Positions 1 through 11,448 of a DNA stretch of 64,000 nucleotides are shown piece after piece (position 1 is the first letter of the stretch; each line of letters starts with the position of its first letter). The notes beneath the pieces are model-generated. The model saw only the letters and a list, made by a program, of their open reading frames with translations. It was not told the origin of the DNA and searched no databases. This stretch comes from Cenococcum geophilum 1.58. Taxonomy: Eukaryota > Ascomycota > Dothideomycetes > Gloniales > Gloniaceae. The position numbers and the translations under genes are program-made. The stretch is from assembly GCA_001692895.1 (NCBI GenBank), contig KV748182.1, positions 1,430,341-1,494,340 on the forward strand. Direction: 5' to 3'.

Positions 1-1380
1 GCCTAGCCCCCTAGTATTAAAGGTAGGAAACGCTAGAAAGGCACCTACGCCCCCCTAGCTTATCGCCTATTATTTTTATTTATATAACCTAGCATATAGT
101 TATTCCTGTAGCTGTTAAGCCCTTACCTTCCGTCTCCTGTATTTAATACAGTCTTCTCTCTCCTACGCCTTATATATGCTTTAGTGGCAGTTTACGCATT
201 TTATTTAGTCTTAATTTAAGTAGTATCTTATATTATAGGGGCCTATATAGTAGCCGCAGCATACCTATACTACGTATGTGGATTAGGTGTGTCCCTACTA
301 TACGTAGCAATAGTATTATTTTAGGCGGAGTCTATAGTTATAGAGCCTTACGTTATATATAAGGCTATTTATAATAATACCTTTTTAAATAAGGAGTTTT
401 TATATTTCTAGTATATATATACTAATAATAAGGGAGCTAAATATTTAACTAGCGTTTCCCTAGTAAGTCTCTAGCGACCCTTATATTCTTTTATTATTTT
501 TATTATATACTTAGTTTATATTTTCCTATTAAAGCTATTAGATTTAGGTAATTTTAAGTCCTAGTATAAGGCGTTCCATTTATTTTACTATCTTATATAT
601 AGTTGCTGTATTATCTACCTAGCGTCCCTTTTCTACCCTAAGGCTTAGGGGAACCACTAGGACTTCAACTAGGTAATCTTCGCGGAGCACTTTATGCTAA
701 TACGTTCTCCTAGCCTGTCCCCTACCCTAATGGCCTATTCCTTTACCTATTAGTTCCTTAGGGTAACTCTAATATCTCCGCTCCTAAGGTGTTGGACTAT
801 AATAGTATTATAAACCTCTTTACAAATCTCTATAAGGACTTCTATTTTTAATTATCCCCTAAGCCCCTCTGCTTTTTCTATATTTAGTTATATTATAATT
901 ATATACCCGGATATTATCTTTAGGGGGGTAGGTTCCCTATACTATAAAAGCGCAGCTACGGCGGCCTAGGTGCGGTTTACCAGTAAGAAGGGGTTTTATT
1001 TATTTTTAATTTTGCTTAGCCATTAGAGGATTTAATTAAGGGTTTGCTAGAGGGGCGCCTAAGGTTTACTAGACTGGCGGAGCCATTCTACTAGCTGTAT
1101 TAGTTTGTTATAGCTAACGGTTACTCCCCTATAACTACAGATACTAAACGCGTCTAATAGGCTTTATATTTTATTAGATGCCTTCTTAATAAAGGTCTTT
1201 CCGCTTTATAGTGTGGTATTCGCCCGTTCTTATTATAGAGGGCTATTACTAGGCGTGGTTCTGGTGGACGCGCTTAAGTATAAACTACCGTCGTTTGACG
1301 TGTGCCTCCCCTGCGATGTATATATCTTAGGGGGGTTCTTTAGGTGTTTTTTAGGGTTCTTTTAGTTGGTTTTAGTCTTT
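1..1380 (-). pseudogene. RIPped coding-like remnant, possibly LINE ORF1
   Basis: The minus strand reads as a coding-like frame broken by many stops of the kind RIP makes (CAG to TAG). A stretch near 780-850 resembles the 'L-x-SGDI-x-V' segment of ORF1 proteins in fungal Tad1-type LINEs. No zinc knuckle or reverse transcriptase is visible here and the sequence runs off the left edge. It could equally be a gag-like protein from another element. I see no termini or target-site duplication. Confidence 0.3.
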
Positions 1381-2069
1381 TTGGGCCGGGTGTAGCAAGA
1401 GCTCCTTTTTTTTTACTCTTTTTTGTTTTGTATATTAAACGGCTATAAGAACTGCTTAAGACTAGAGATACCCCTATATTTTAAGATAACCTATTAAACA
1501 GACTTGCTATAGTCCTTAAGGCCCTAGCCTAACGCACCGTATTATTAAGATCCGTAAAGGTTGCGGACTTAACCTAGCTAAGTCCCTAAGGGAGAACTTA
1601 GGCACTATATAGCCTTAAAGGAAGACTAGGAATATTAGTTAATATACTAAACTAATTAACTAGAAGGATAATTTACGGAAAATAGAATATAAGCTAAGGA
1701 AGACTATAAACTCTATACCGTAAAATACGGCCTAATAAATATCTGTAAAGAAACATATAGACCTCCTACTAGTTAATATCTATTATATTGGCGCTATAGG
1801 ATTCTACTAGTGTGGTGGTGGACGCGGTCCCTCTTAGATAGGAAGTTATAATGCTGTCTGTCTGTCTGTCGGTTGGTCGGTCGGTTGGTCGGTCGGTCGT
1901 TAGTCGTAATCAATTAGTAGGAAAGCAGTCAGTAAGAAGAAAGGAAAGAATGTATTCCGGTAGGTCGTGATATCCAAGAAGGAGGGAAGCCGAAGGCTCT
2001 ATAAATACAGGAATATGCTAAGGCACTAAGCAGTGGCCTATTTTACCCCACCATACTAGAACCTAGTTT
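1381..2069. other. RIPped sequence, unassigned, upstream of Gypsy A pol
   Basis: No recognisable domain. It probably includes the gag end of Gypsy fossil A, but no start codon, zinc knuckle or 5' LTR could be picked out. It carries a short C/T-type microsatellite listed separately. Confidence 0.4.
1854..1905 (+). repeat. GTCT/GGTC microsatellite
   Basis: A run of about four gtct units passes into alternating ggtt/ggtc units, a simple tetranucleotide repeat of about 50 bp. It has kept G and C while its neighbours are strongly TA-rich. This fits RIP's preference for CpA (TpG), as few such dinucleotides occur in the unit. Confidence 0.85.
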
Positions 2070-5000
2070 AGCCTAATACTATTACCTTTATAACTAGCCT
2101 ATATAAAATTAATCGAATAATTAAAGAGAAAGAAACCCTAGCCTAGGAGAAAGGCGAGTTTATAGATAAGGAGCTAGTAGAATAGAAACTACCCTATTAA
2201 TACTAGAAAATTTAAAATACCTTCTCTAAAGAAGCGTCTAATATACTTCCGCCTTACTAACTATATAACTATAAGATTAAGATTAAGCCAGATAAGAAAG
2301 ATACCCTTAGCTATAGCCCCCTCTAATAGTAATCTACTGCCGAACTATAGGCCACTAAGTAGTATCTTATTAATAACCTAGATAAGGGCTTTATTAAACC
2401 TAGTTAAGCCCCTTTTAACTTACCTATTCTCTTTACTAAAAAGCTGAATAGAGGATTTTATTTCTGTATTAACTACTATAAGCTTAATAATATAATCCTT
2501 AAAGACCGCTACCTACTGCCTTTACTTAATAAGACTTTAGCCTAAATAAGTAGAGCTAAGATCTTTACAAAGCTTAATATCCGTTAAGCTTTTTACTAAA
2601 TTAGGATAGACCTTAAATTAGAAAACCTTACTATATTTTAGACCCGTTACGGAACGTATAAATATAAAGTACTACCCTTTAGACTAACTAACGGACTGGC
2701 TATATATTAGCGATATATAAATAATATACTCTTTAACTACCTTAATGACTTCTATATAGCCTACCTAAATAATATTATAATTTACTCTAAGAACAAGTTA
2801 GAACACGAGGAGTATGTCTATAAAGTCCTATAACGGCTCTATAAAGCTAGCCTTTAGGCTAATATTAAAAAGTTAGAATTTAGTGTTAAGCGTATAAAGT
2901 ACTTAGGGTTTATTATTAGTATAGACGGAATTAAGGCAGACCTAGAAAAGATAGCCGTAATTAACTAATAGGAACCCCCACGGACCGTAAAGGGGGTGTA
3001 GTCGTTCTTAGGTTTCTATAACTTCTACTAACGCTTTATAAAGAACTATAGCAGGATTACCTAACCTCTTACCCGCCTTACTAGAAAGGACCAGCCCTTC
3101 TATTTTAATGCCGTATATAAGTAAGCCTTTAATAAGCTTAAAAAGCGGCTAGTCTCTACTCCCCTACTCGCCCATTTCTATCTAGAGCGGCCCTTAATAC
3201 TAGAAACTAATACCTTAAACGGTATAATAGCTAGTGTTTACTCCTAGAAGCAGCCAGACAGAGAATATCACCCTATTACCTACTATTTAAAGACTATAAT
3301 AAACACTAAGCTAAACTACCTAATCTACGATAAAGAGATGCTGGCTATTATCTCTAGCTTTTAGTACTAGCGGGTATAGCTAGAGGGAACCCCTAAGCCT
3401 ATTTGGGTAGTTTTAGATTATAAGGCCTTAGAATATTTTATAACAATAAAGGCCCTTATAGCCCGGCAAGTATGCTAGGCGGAGGTCCTATTCTAGTTTA
3501 ACTTCCTAATTATATATAGGCTAGGCGCCACTAACTGCGCGGATACTCTTATAAGGTGTAAACAGGACCTAGGTAACTAAGTAGCTGTAAAGATCTTATT
3601 ATAGACCTAGGCGCTACTATAACTAGAATACCTTAACCCCTAAATATGAGCAGAACTAAGTACGGACCCTCTAAGTACTAAGATATATCCTATTAACTCT
3701 ATAGAACTTAACCTTATTAATAAACTGCTATAAGTAAACCGTACGGCCCCTTCTCTATAGGAGTATTATAAAAAGGTAAAGGATAATACCGGCCTATAGT
3801 CCCTTAAAAACGGATTACTTAAGTACTAGAAATGGCTAGTAGTAGTAAAGGAATAGAACTTATGGACCTGACTTATTGCTAAAGCGTATATATAGGTCTC
3901 TACGGCCTACCCTAGAAAGAATAAGACCCATAAGATTATTGGTAACTATTATTACTGGCCTAGGATAGTTATAAATATCAACCGTTATATATAAAACTGC
4001 AACGGCTGCTATAGGTCTATAATTCTATAAGATAAGACCCTAGGACTATTAAAGCCACTCCTAATACTAGGGCGCCCCTAGCAGTATATCTCTATAGACT
4101 TCTATAAACTACTAGTAAATTATAATAGGTACGATATGGTTATAGTCCTAGTTAACCGCTTTAGTAAACGCCCTTTCTTAATTCCCTATTATAAGAATAT
4201 TAATACTAAAGAAGTGGCCTAACTGTATATCTATTATATCTACTAAATTTATAGACCACTAGATACTATTATATTGGACTACGGGCCGCAGTTTATATTG
4301 GCCTTCTAGAATGAGTTTACTTAGATCCTAGGGATTAGGCTAAAGCTTTCTATAGCGTACTACCCCTAGATAGACGGCTAGATGGAGATTATAAATTAAT
4401 ACTTAGACTAGAGACTTTAGCCCTTTATTAACTACTTTTAGGATAACTAGGGCGAACTACTACCCCTAATAGACTACGCCTAGGCAACCCTACCCTATAG
4501 CTCTACGGGATTTATACCTATCTAACTAGAAATAGAGTATCTACCCTAAATAAGCTTTAACTAGAATAGGCTAGAAGGACTATAGATTATACGCGAGAAA
4601 CTATCTTATAAGGAAGCCTAGACGGTAGCCTATATAAATCTAGAAAAGGCCTAAAGGTTAATAGAATAGTAGGTAAATAAGTATAGGCGTAAACCTAACT
4701 TTACTATAGGTAATATGGTCTAGGTTATAATAAAGAACTAGAAGATGGAATACCTAGCTATAAGCTAGACTATTAGATGGCGGGACCGTATAAGGTCCTT
4801 AAGAAGATAAGTAACTTATATAAAGTAAAGCTCCCAGATTTAATTAAGGTTTACCCTATTTTCTTACTAGATAAGCTATAGAAAGCTATAAACAACCTAT
4901 TACCCGGATAAAAGAATAAACCACCCCTGCTAATTTAAGTTAATAGCGACAATAAATAGGAAATTGAAGAAATACTGGCCTATAAACTAGTAAGGAAAAC

Positions 5001-5255
5001 GCTAAAGTACCGCGTTAAGTAGAAAGGCTATGACCTAGATCCTACCTAGTACCCTATATAGAACTTTATTAGCAGTCCCTATAAGCTTTAAAAATTCTAT
5101 AGCCGCTACCCTAATAAACCAGGACCTTTAAAGTACCTAGATAAGTAAATAGAGTGCTAGTATAGCGAAGATAATAAGCTACTAGAAGAATATAAGGATA
5201 AGAACGCCCTATAGGGGTAATATGGATATATAAAGCCTAAGGGCAGGCTTTACTA

Positions 5256-5264
5256 AGGGGGGGG
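5256..5264 (+). other. Polypurine tract of Gypsy A
   Basis: A run of A and G ending in eight Gs lies directly before the LTR start, the usual plus-strand primer position for LTR elements. Confidence 0.75.
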
Positions 5265-5613
5265 TATTATAGGACACCCCCGTGATACCTTACACACGTC
5301 CACCTGTTTCTACTAACTTAGCAATTAGAGACTAACCGCAAGATAGCAATCTAACGGTAATCTACGGCATTCTGCCATATTCTGCCAAGTTTTACTAAAT
5401 TCTGCCAAGTTCTGCCAGGATTACGACCTGAACCCTATTTTGCCCTATGCACGTATTAACTAAGCAACTAAGTCAACAATATATGCTCTTTCTTCCCGTT
5501 TTCCTACCTTCTTTCCTTACGCAACGTCTTGATCTCATCACACAGTTTATGTACATAGCTTAATAATATCTACTTTACTATATATTATCGTCGCTTGTAC
5601 TCACTCCGTGACA
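5265..5613 (+). repeat. 3' LTR of Gypsy A
   Basis: About 349 bp. It starts right after the polypurine tract at a T(G/A)TTA-type end and finishes in ...GTGACA. It contains several copies of a TTCTGCCA(A) word at about 5,369-5,420. No second copy was seen upstream, so the right boundary rests on the terminal CA and the change of sequence. Confidence 0.7.
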
Positions 5614-5621
5614 GGGGGTAA

Positions 5622-6180
5622 TGTTATAGCACTAGCAGAAAACGGCAGAACTTGGTGGCAGAACTTAGTAAAACTTTGCGATTACGTAACTAGAGGACCG
5701 CGGCTGTTATAGTAGACGTTATAATAGACGCGGAGCTTACGTAACCCTTATATAACTAGGGGATTATATATAACTTCTTGCGTTGCTACTTCTCTTTTCC
5801 TTTCCTTTTCTTTAGCTTTAGATCCTTATTTATAGATAATCTAATTATATAGGCTCGTACACATCCTTCTTACTATGCTTATACCTCGATTAATTAAGTC
5901 GCTAATAGCGCGAAAGCGATAATATAAGCGTAATTTATAGATATAAAGGGTCTTAAATATTATAAAGTAGTTACAGCATATAACTTATATATAATTATAG
6001 TGAAGCATAATATATACGTAGAGTTATAGTTGCTTAAAGTTAAAGTACACCTTATATTTCTTAGTATGGTGGGTTTTCCGCAATATAGGGATGGACGTTA
6101 GATAGTAACAGACTGATAACAACGCTAACGACGATTTTTAACTATTACTTAATTGCCACTAGGTTAATATTACTACTTAG
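5622..6180 (+). repeat. Second LTR-like tract, unassigned element
   Basis: Begins TGTTATAGCAC directly after a G-rich tract, like a polypurine tract/LTR junction. It has a TATA-like stretch near 5,765 followed by a pyrimidine-rich leader, as in an LTR promoter. Positions 5,633-5,675 are similar to the reverse complement of 5,378-5,420 in LTR A, so the two sequences are related but opposed. The right end could not be fixed. Confidence 0.4.
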
Positions 6181-6546
6181 TTAGTAATAGGTAATAAATA
6201 GGTAATAGAAATAGGTAGTAAGATATTAAACTAATATTTTAGAATAAGAACTCTATTTATTAAAGAGGGCTCTAAAAGCTCTCTATATACCTTAGATAGA
6301 TAGTGTAATAGATAGACGACTATGTTGTCTCTTAGGTAATAGGAATAGGTAATAAAATATTATATAAGATATTTAGTTATAAGTTGATATATACCTAAGA
6401 TATAGCTTATATAGACGATCTAGGTCTATAGATAGTAGTAGATAGTAGTAAGGAACCTTAATTTAGGTTGATATAAGATATATAATAGTAAGAAACAGGA
6501 TAGTAAGTTATAAGGTGGTACCTAACAGTAACCTTAACGGTCAATA
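6180..6546 (-). repeat. Solo Copia-type LTR remnant (family D-like)
   Basis: The last ~50 bp (6,497-6,546) are the reverse complement of the start of the LTR of Copia element D. 6,270-6,310 matches the 'tagagagctt...ctctttaata' part near that LTR's end. The middle is longer than in D and rich in tandem ggtaata-type units. No Copia coding sequence adjoins it, so it reads as a solo or divergent LTR on the minus strand. Confidence 0.6.
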
Positions 6547-6639
6547 TAGGCTTACGCTTTATACTTCGCTCTACTTTATCCCTTAAGAGCGTGTCCTCTT
6601 CTAGTTCTTGCTTTATAACAATCTCTTTTATTATACGCT

Positions 6640-9050
6640 CTAGCTCTTTAGAGTTAGTTCTTTTAAAGCTAAAGTATAAGGTAGTAGAGAAGCGCTATAC
6701 ACTATAAATATATAGTTTTTAAAATGCTTATACCTAAAGAGTATTATTCCTAATAAGCGATAATATAGGTTAGGATATAGGATTGATTTATCCTATCTAA
6801 AAAAAGAAAGGTGCTATATCTTAATGTATTCCCTTACTTTACGCGGGCAATAGAAAAGGGTATATACTCCTATCTTATAGGCGTAGAAGAGATACTATCG
6901 ATTTGTAATCTTTATAGGGCCCAGTATAAGTTTAACCGTTAGCTCTAGACTTAGCTCTAGAGTAGGAAGGATACCCTAATTATAATTACGGATAACCTTA
7001 CACTTAACTATAGGTTTTAGTACCCGGTATAGATTAAGTAAGGCTTTAATTACATTAATTTAATATTAGAGCATCTCTTATAGTATAAGTTTAGAACGGT
7101 ATTAATATAAGAGATTAGTAACACGTTTTCGTTCTAAGCTATACTTCACTAGTTCTAGTTTTTACTCTTCCTTACTTAGACCTATAGCCGATAGGGCAAG
7201 TTATCGTCTCAAATATTCGGTCTTAATTTTATTAAAAAAATTAAGCTATATTTCCTTCTATTTCTCTCTTTTTAAGATCTTCTTATATTTTTTTAAATCT
7301 AATACAGCTTGCGTACACAATTTATACTCTTCACTCCTAACTACTTATATATTTTTTAAAGTCCCGTATAGTTCCCTAGCTACTTTAGATAAGGTATTGC
7401 GCCACTAATAAAGCTCTACAATAAGTAGATAAGTCTTAAGAGAATTGTTTATTAGATTTGTAATGGCTTTAGGAGCCTATAGGTTGGTATCCCAACTAAC
7501 ATAAGTTAGGGACTTAAAAAGTGCATTAGTAGAAGGGCGTCCGAGGAAAGCGGCCTGCACGTTATATTAAATCCGCTTATTAATATAAGCCTAATAGGTC
7601 CCAGCATCTATATAACCTATAACCTATTATAATTAAGCTTAGGTTACTATTGCATTAACTACCTTACTAGCTCCTTATTAAATATTATAGGGATTAAAGA
7701 TCTATATTATTCCGGCTATAAAGCCTAGTTGCTAAATATAGTAGAGAAAGGTATCGTAGCGTAGAGGTTTATTTGAAGGTCGAATCCCGTCTAATATTAA
7801 AACTGCTTACTGGAATACTGGCTTACATATCTAGGTTAGCAGTTATTAAAGAAAAAGCTTTTAAGTAAACTTTACCATTTATAATTCCGTTTATATCCTT
7901 TAGTAAACCGCAAATTAATCTCTATAGTAAGAAGATCTTGCTTAGCCTTAGGCTTTTAAAGGAGAATAAGGGTAATATATTTATAGCATAAAGTCTTAAT
8001 AGGTCTATCTAAATCTATATCTATCTTGTCCTAGAATTCTTCATCCTTTCTATTATCTTTATTATTATCTTCGCTGTTATCTTTACTACTATTTTCACTA
8101 TTACTTTTACTACCTTCTATATCTCTATCCTTATTGTAATTTTTAAGAGTATATTTGGTTACTATTTTTATATTTCTCTTAATATAGACTAATACGCCTA
8201 GCTAAGTTGCTATATATATACAGATAAGTATTAGAAGAGCAAGTTATAGGATTTATTGCCTATTTAGAAATATAGAGTTATCTAGGGCCTAATAGTAATA
8301 TAAAACACAAAAAATATCGTTAACGTTTATTACTGGTTTCTCTTTTATAGTCGCGTTAAGCTAGTACTCCTTAGTTAATAGCCCATTAATATACTATTAT
8401 AATTAGCGGGTTTTATAGATATTTAAAGCTATTTCTATATATTATTAATTTCCACTCTAAGGCCTTCTAGCTAATCCTTTTCCGCGTATCTTTAATAGAG
8501 CTGCCTCTAATATTTAAATTTCTATCAAATACTAGTCCTTTTCCGTAATAAATAATTATCTAAAATCTATCTAAGAAAAAGCTTTATATTGTTACCTAAG
8601 GTATTCTAAATAAGTTAAATAGGATAGTCTTTAATATTCTTATAGAACCTAAAGGGTAAGCTATAGAATTTTATCTTAAATTAGAGGACCCTTACCTTAT
8701 ATATTAGACTAAAATCTCGTTTATATTATTCGTTGTTAAGGGTAAATAATTTTTCTTTACTACTTTAGCTCTCTAAATATCTTCGCGGACTTTTTAGTAA
8801 TACTTAGCCAAATATTTAGGTTAAGTAGGTAGACTTCTTAGTTTATATCTAGGCTTCTACCTAGGTTTATGGCTTAGTTTCTACTTAGGTTTATAACTAG
8901 GTTTCTACCTAAGGTTTTACTTAGGAGTTTATATTATAAGGCCGTGTATTTAATACCCTATAAATAAGAGAACTATAGTAATAATAGGGTAAGACTAAAG
9001 TTTTAATATTTAAATTAAAACGAGGTAGTAGAGTAATTAAGTAAGCTAGA
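6640..9050 (-). pseudogene. DUF3435 tyrosine-recombinase relic no. 1
   Basis: The DUF3435 family comprises fungal tyrosine recombinases related to Crypton-type and Starship 'captain' enzymes, which cut and rejoin DNA. Reading leftward on the minus strand I see, in family order: an acidic low-complexity insert (about 8,030-8,130); a segment with 'LDRPIKTLCYK' (7,986-8,046); 'NLRFTKG' (about 7,890-7,925); a block like the family's RRGA...QIMGH...T-[FY]-Q-x-Y box (about 7,580-7,700); then 'QAAFLGRP' (7,534-7,557) and a basic helical C-terminus. Lysine/arginine/proline repeats at 8,815-8,930 probably belong to the N-terminus. Length (~800 codons) fits the family. Many RIP-type stops make it non-functional. 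No flanking element termini were found, so it cannot be assigned to a Starship. Confidence 0.75.
8815..8935 (-). repeat. Short tandem repeat (~20-bp units) in DUF3435 N-terminus
   Basis: Five or so imperfect units of about 20 bp built on 'ctaggtttctacctaggttt'. On the minus strand they read as Lys-Pro-Arg-rich units, resembling a basic DNA-binding tail. Their place just before the recombinase domain suggests the N-terminus of relic no. 1, but the frame is broken. Confidence 0.55.
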
Positions 9051-10340
9051 TTATAATATAAATTAGAAATTAAGGCAAATAGAAGTATAATAGCCTTAGT
9101 AGTAACAAAGTGAAGGTAGACTAATAATGTTATAAAAAAACCAAAAATAGTACGTTAATGGTAGTAAGGTCAAGTGGATAATTATAAAAGACTATAGCGG
9201 GTATATCTAGCTTTATACATTTCTTAGGGACTTAGAACGCTAGATATATCCCATATAATAGGTAAAGTACTAACTATAATTTAGTAGGATAATAGATGGC
9301 CTACTTTTAGAATTAGGAATATAGGGCTATACTAGTAATGGGTAATTAAATATAGAAATGCCCTAGGTTAAAAGTTTTAATAGGGGAGATATATTGCTTA
9401 AGGCTTAGCGTATAGGACAAGTGCTGCTTAAAATAGTAAGTAAACCACCTAAAAATAGATGCTAGTGTCCTAGGACATAGAGTTACTATAGTAAAATTAG
9501 AGGTAGTGTAACTTAATAACGCCGATACCTTATTACTATCTAAACTAGATAATAGCGGTCGCGATAATAAAGACATAACGACATAGCTGATAACGGCCAA
9601 TATTACACTTTACCACGTCTATATTAATATAATTACCAATTACTATAATATACTATAGCTAAAAGAGCTTATAAATATAAAAATCTAATACATTCTAGGG
9701 ACTAGCTAGTCTATAGATAGGTTCCCTAATATTATTAAGGATATCTTTAGCCTAATAGGTAACTTAGTATTATGCAATATAATTACTTTAATAGCGGCTA
9801 AGCATATTAAAGAGCTTGTTAAACTTAAGGACTTTATAGAGCTAGATATTATAAGCGATTTCGCTATTAGTATTATATAGACAGCGATTACCGCATCTAA
9901 GGAAATAGAGGAAAATTTTATATAGAAACTTTAAGCTATCTAATCTCAGCTATAACAAACAAAATCGCTACTTTAACCCGCTAAGGTAAGGTACGCCGCA
10001 GCTAAGCGCAAAAGTGAAAATATTAATAACTGTCTTAATATACTCTATAAGACCAGGACCTATTATAATATTAGTTATAGCGCCTAGTTTATATATTCTA
10101 TTAAGGATAGCAGTTATCTATCCGACCCTAATTACCCTTATATACTTTGTTGCTTAAAGTACTAGTATTATATATAAGTAAAGATATATAGCTTAGGAGA
10201 TTAGCTTAGATAGGAAGTTATTATATAATACTTTTCTTCCTTTCTCTATTTAGGTTAATCTAAGAAATTCAAATATATATCTTATCTATAGTCGGTCCAT
10301 TAGATATTTTATAGCAACTATATTATCTATCCCCTATTAG
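9051..10340. other. RIPped sequence, unassigned (coding-like on plus strand)
   Basis: From about 9,660 the plus strand keeps a fairly continuous frame apart from RIP-type stops, rich in Ile, Leu, Lys and Ser, running into the minisatellite at 10,341. No family is recognised. An open frame on the opposite strand at 9,346-9,600 has no recognisable content. Confidence 0.35.
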
Positions 10341-10480
10341 CTACCCCTTACCTTACCCTTTACCTACCCTTTACCTTACCCTTTACCCTACCCTTTACCT
10401 TACCCTTTACTCTACCCTTTACCCTACCCTTTACCTTACTCTTACCTTACTCTTACCTTACCTATTACCTCTTACCCCCC
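10341..10480 (+). repeat. CCCTTTACC(TTA) minisatellite
   Basis: Imperfect tandem array of about a dozen ~12-bp units built on 'taccctttacct', with variants cccta, ttacc and tctta. It looks superficially like telomere repeat but lacks regular TTAGGG/CCCTAA units. In the plus strand it would encode a Pro-Leu-Tyr-rich tract. Confidence 0.85.
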
Positions 10481-10496
10481 TAGATAAATTATAAAA

Positions 10497-11023
10497 TCCT
10501 AGTTACTATATCTATTCTATTAAATACTAGAATAGGATTAGATAATAATAGACTAAATTAAAATAAAAAGCGATAAAGAATAATAAGATAAGCGCGTAAT
10601 AACTAGGAAAAGGTCCTATATATAAAAAAACGTATAGTTTTAAATTTACTAGTTATATACCTTTCTATTAGTACTAGAGGGTTAATATAGGATTCTTATA
10701 TAGGTAAGGCGACTTACCTAGTAGTACTTCTTAATTAGATACTATACGCTATATATAAGGGCTACGTAATTTTTAAAATACTTAAGTCCTTTAATCCACT
10801 CTAAACAACAAGGATACTTATAGTAGAACCCCTACCTAAACACTCCTTCTATAATATAATTATTAAGATACTTCTATAGTATATCCTTCTTTATAAATAG
10901 GCGGGTCTACCTTAGTATTAAGAGTTAGTTATTGCTAATATAGATAAGGTAAATAAGATTAGTAAACGTTATAGGATATAGTAGCTATATTATCTTAACA
11001 CCCTCTTCTATAATCAGGACTAC
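10497..11023 (-). pseudogene. DUF3435 relic no. 2, C-terminal part
   Basis: Minus-strand coding-like frame that follows on from 18,980-21,190 once Gypsy B is taken out. It includes a Cys-rich patch 'PCCLEW' (about 10,799-10,819), where family members often carry a C-terminal CxxC motif. Gypsy B sits between the two parts with the 5-bp duplication actac on each side, so the recombinase copy was in place before the retrotransposon arrived. Confidence 0.6.
11019..11023. repeat. TSD of Gypsy B, left (actac)
   Basis: Five bases, actac, directly before the left LTR and repeated at 18,975-18,979 after the right LTR. Confidence 0.9.
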
Positions 11024-11448
11024 TATAACGGAACCTTGTAGCAAGAACTACGGTGGGCTCGTTATTAGGCTAGGTGTGTAGGAAATGCAAGTACAAAAGT
11101 CAACAACGTAATAACAACTAGTGGAGTGGTTGCCTAATAGATTAACTCTAATTATATTCTAAGAATTACTATAAAGAAGGAACTATTTAGGTAGGGACTA
11201 AGGGTCCTTAAATATATAACTATACTCCTATAAAATCCTTCTTATATATAATATACGTCTTATATATAAGGTATATAAGTTTCTCTTATTCCTCTCGTTT
11301 AATATATAGCACATTATATAACCTTAGTTACTATTCCTTATTATATAGTTCTATCGGCTCTATTCCGGACCGTACCTAAATTAACTAACTAGCTTCTTCT
11401 ATCTCTTCTCTAAGTAGTTATAACATTGTACTTAAAGCGTCCGTAATA
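11024..11448 (-). repeat. 3' LTR of Gypsy B
   Basis: 425 bp, collinear with 18,550-18,974. On the minus strand it starts T(G/A)TTACGGACG and ends ...TTACA-like. A purine-rich tract (11,449-11,462 on the minus strand) lies just inside it, as expected for the 3' LTR. Confidence 0.93.

Larger units (their letters stand above)
2070..5613 (+). mobile_element. Ty3/Gypsy chromovirus fossil A (pol and 3' LTR)
   Basis: Gypsy-order pol domains on the plus strand. Reverse transcriptase covers about 2,410-2,960, with the box equivalent to YxDD at 2,762-2,790. RNase H lies at about 3,190-3,480. Integrase lies at about 3,900-4,480, with CxxC of the zinc-binding region and a GPQF-like core motif. A chromodomain at about 4,957-5,110 has the 'YRVK-x-KGY' pattern that defines chromoviruses. 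A polypurine tract and one LTR follow. No matching 5' LTR was found, so the element is truncated or its 5' LTR is unrecognisable. It is an old fossil with tens of in-frame stops. Confidence 0.9.

Noticed and set aside
9346-9600. 84-codon minus-strand frame
   Set aside because: No similarity recognised, and the plus strand of this segment looks more coding-like.
10341-10480. Telomeric repeat tract
   Set aside because: The unit is CCCTTTACC-type with irregular variants, not CCCTAA/TTAGGG, and it is flanked by interior repeats.
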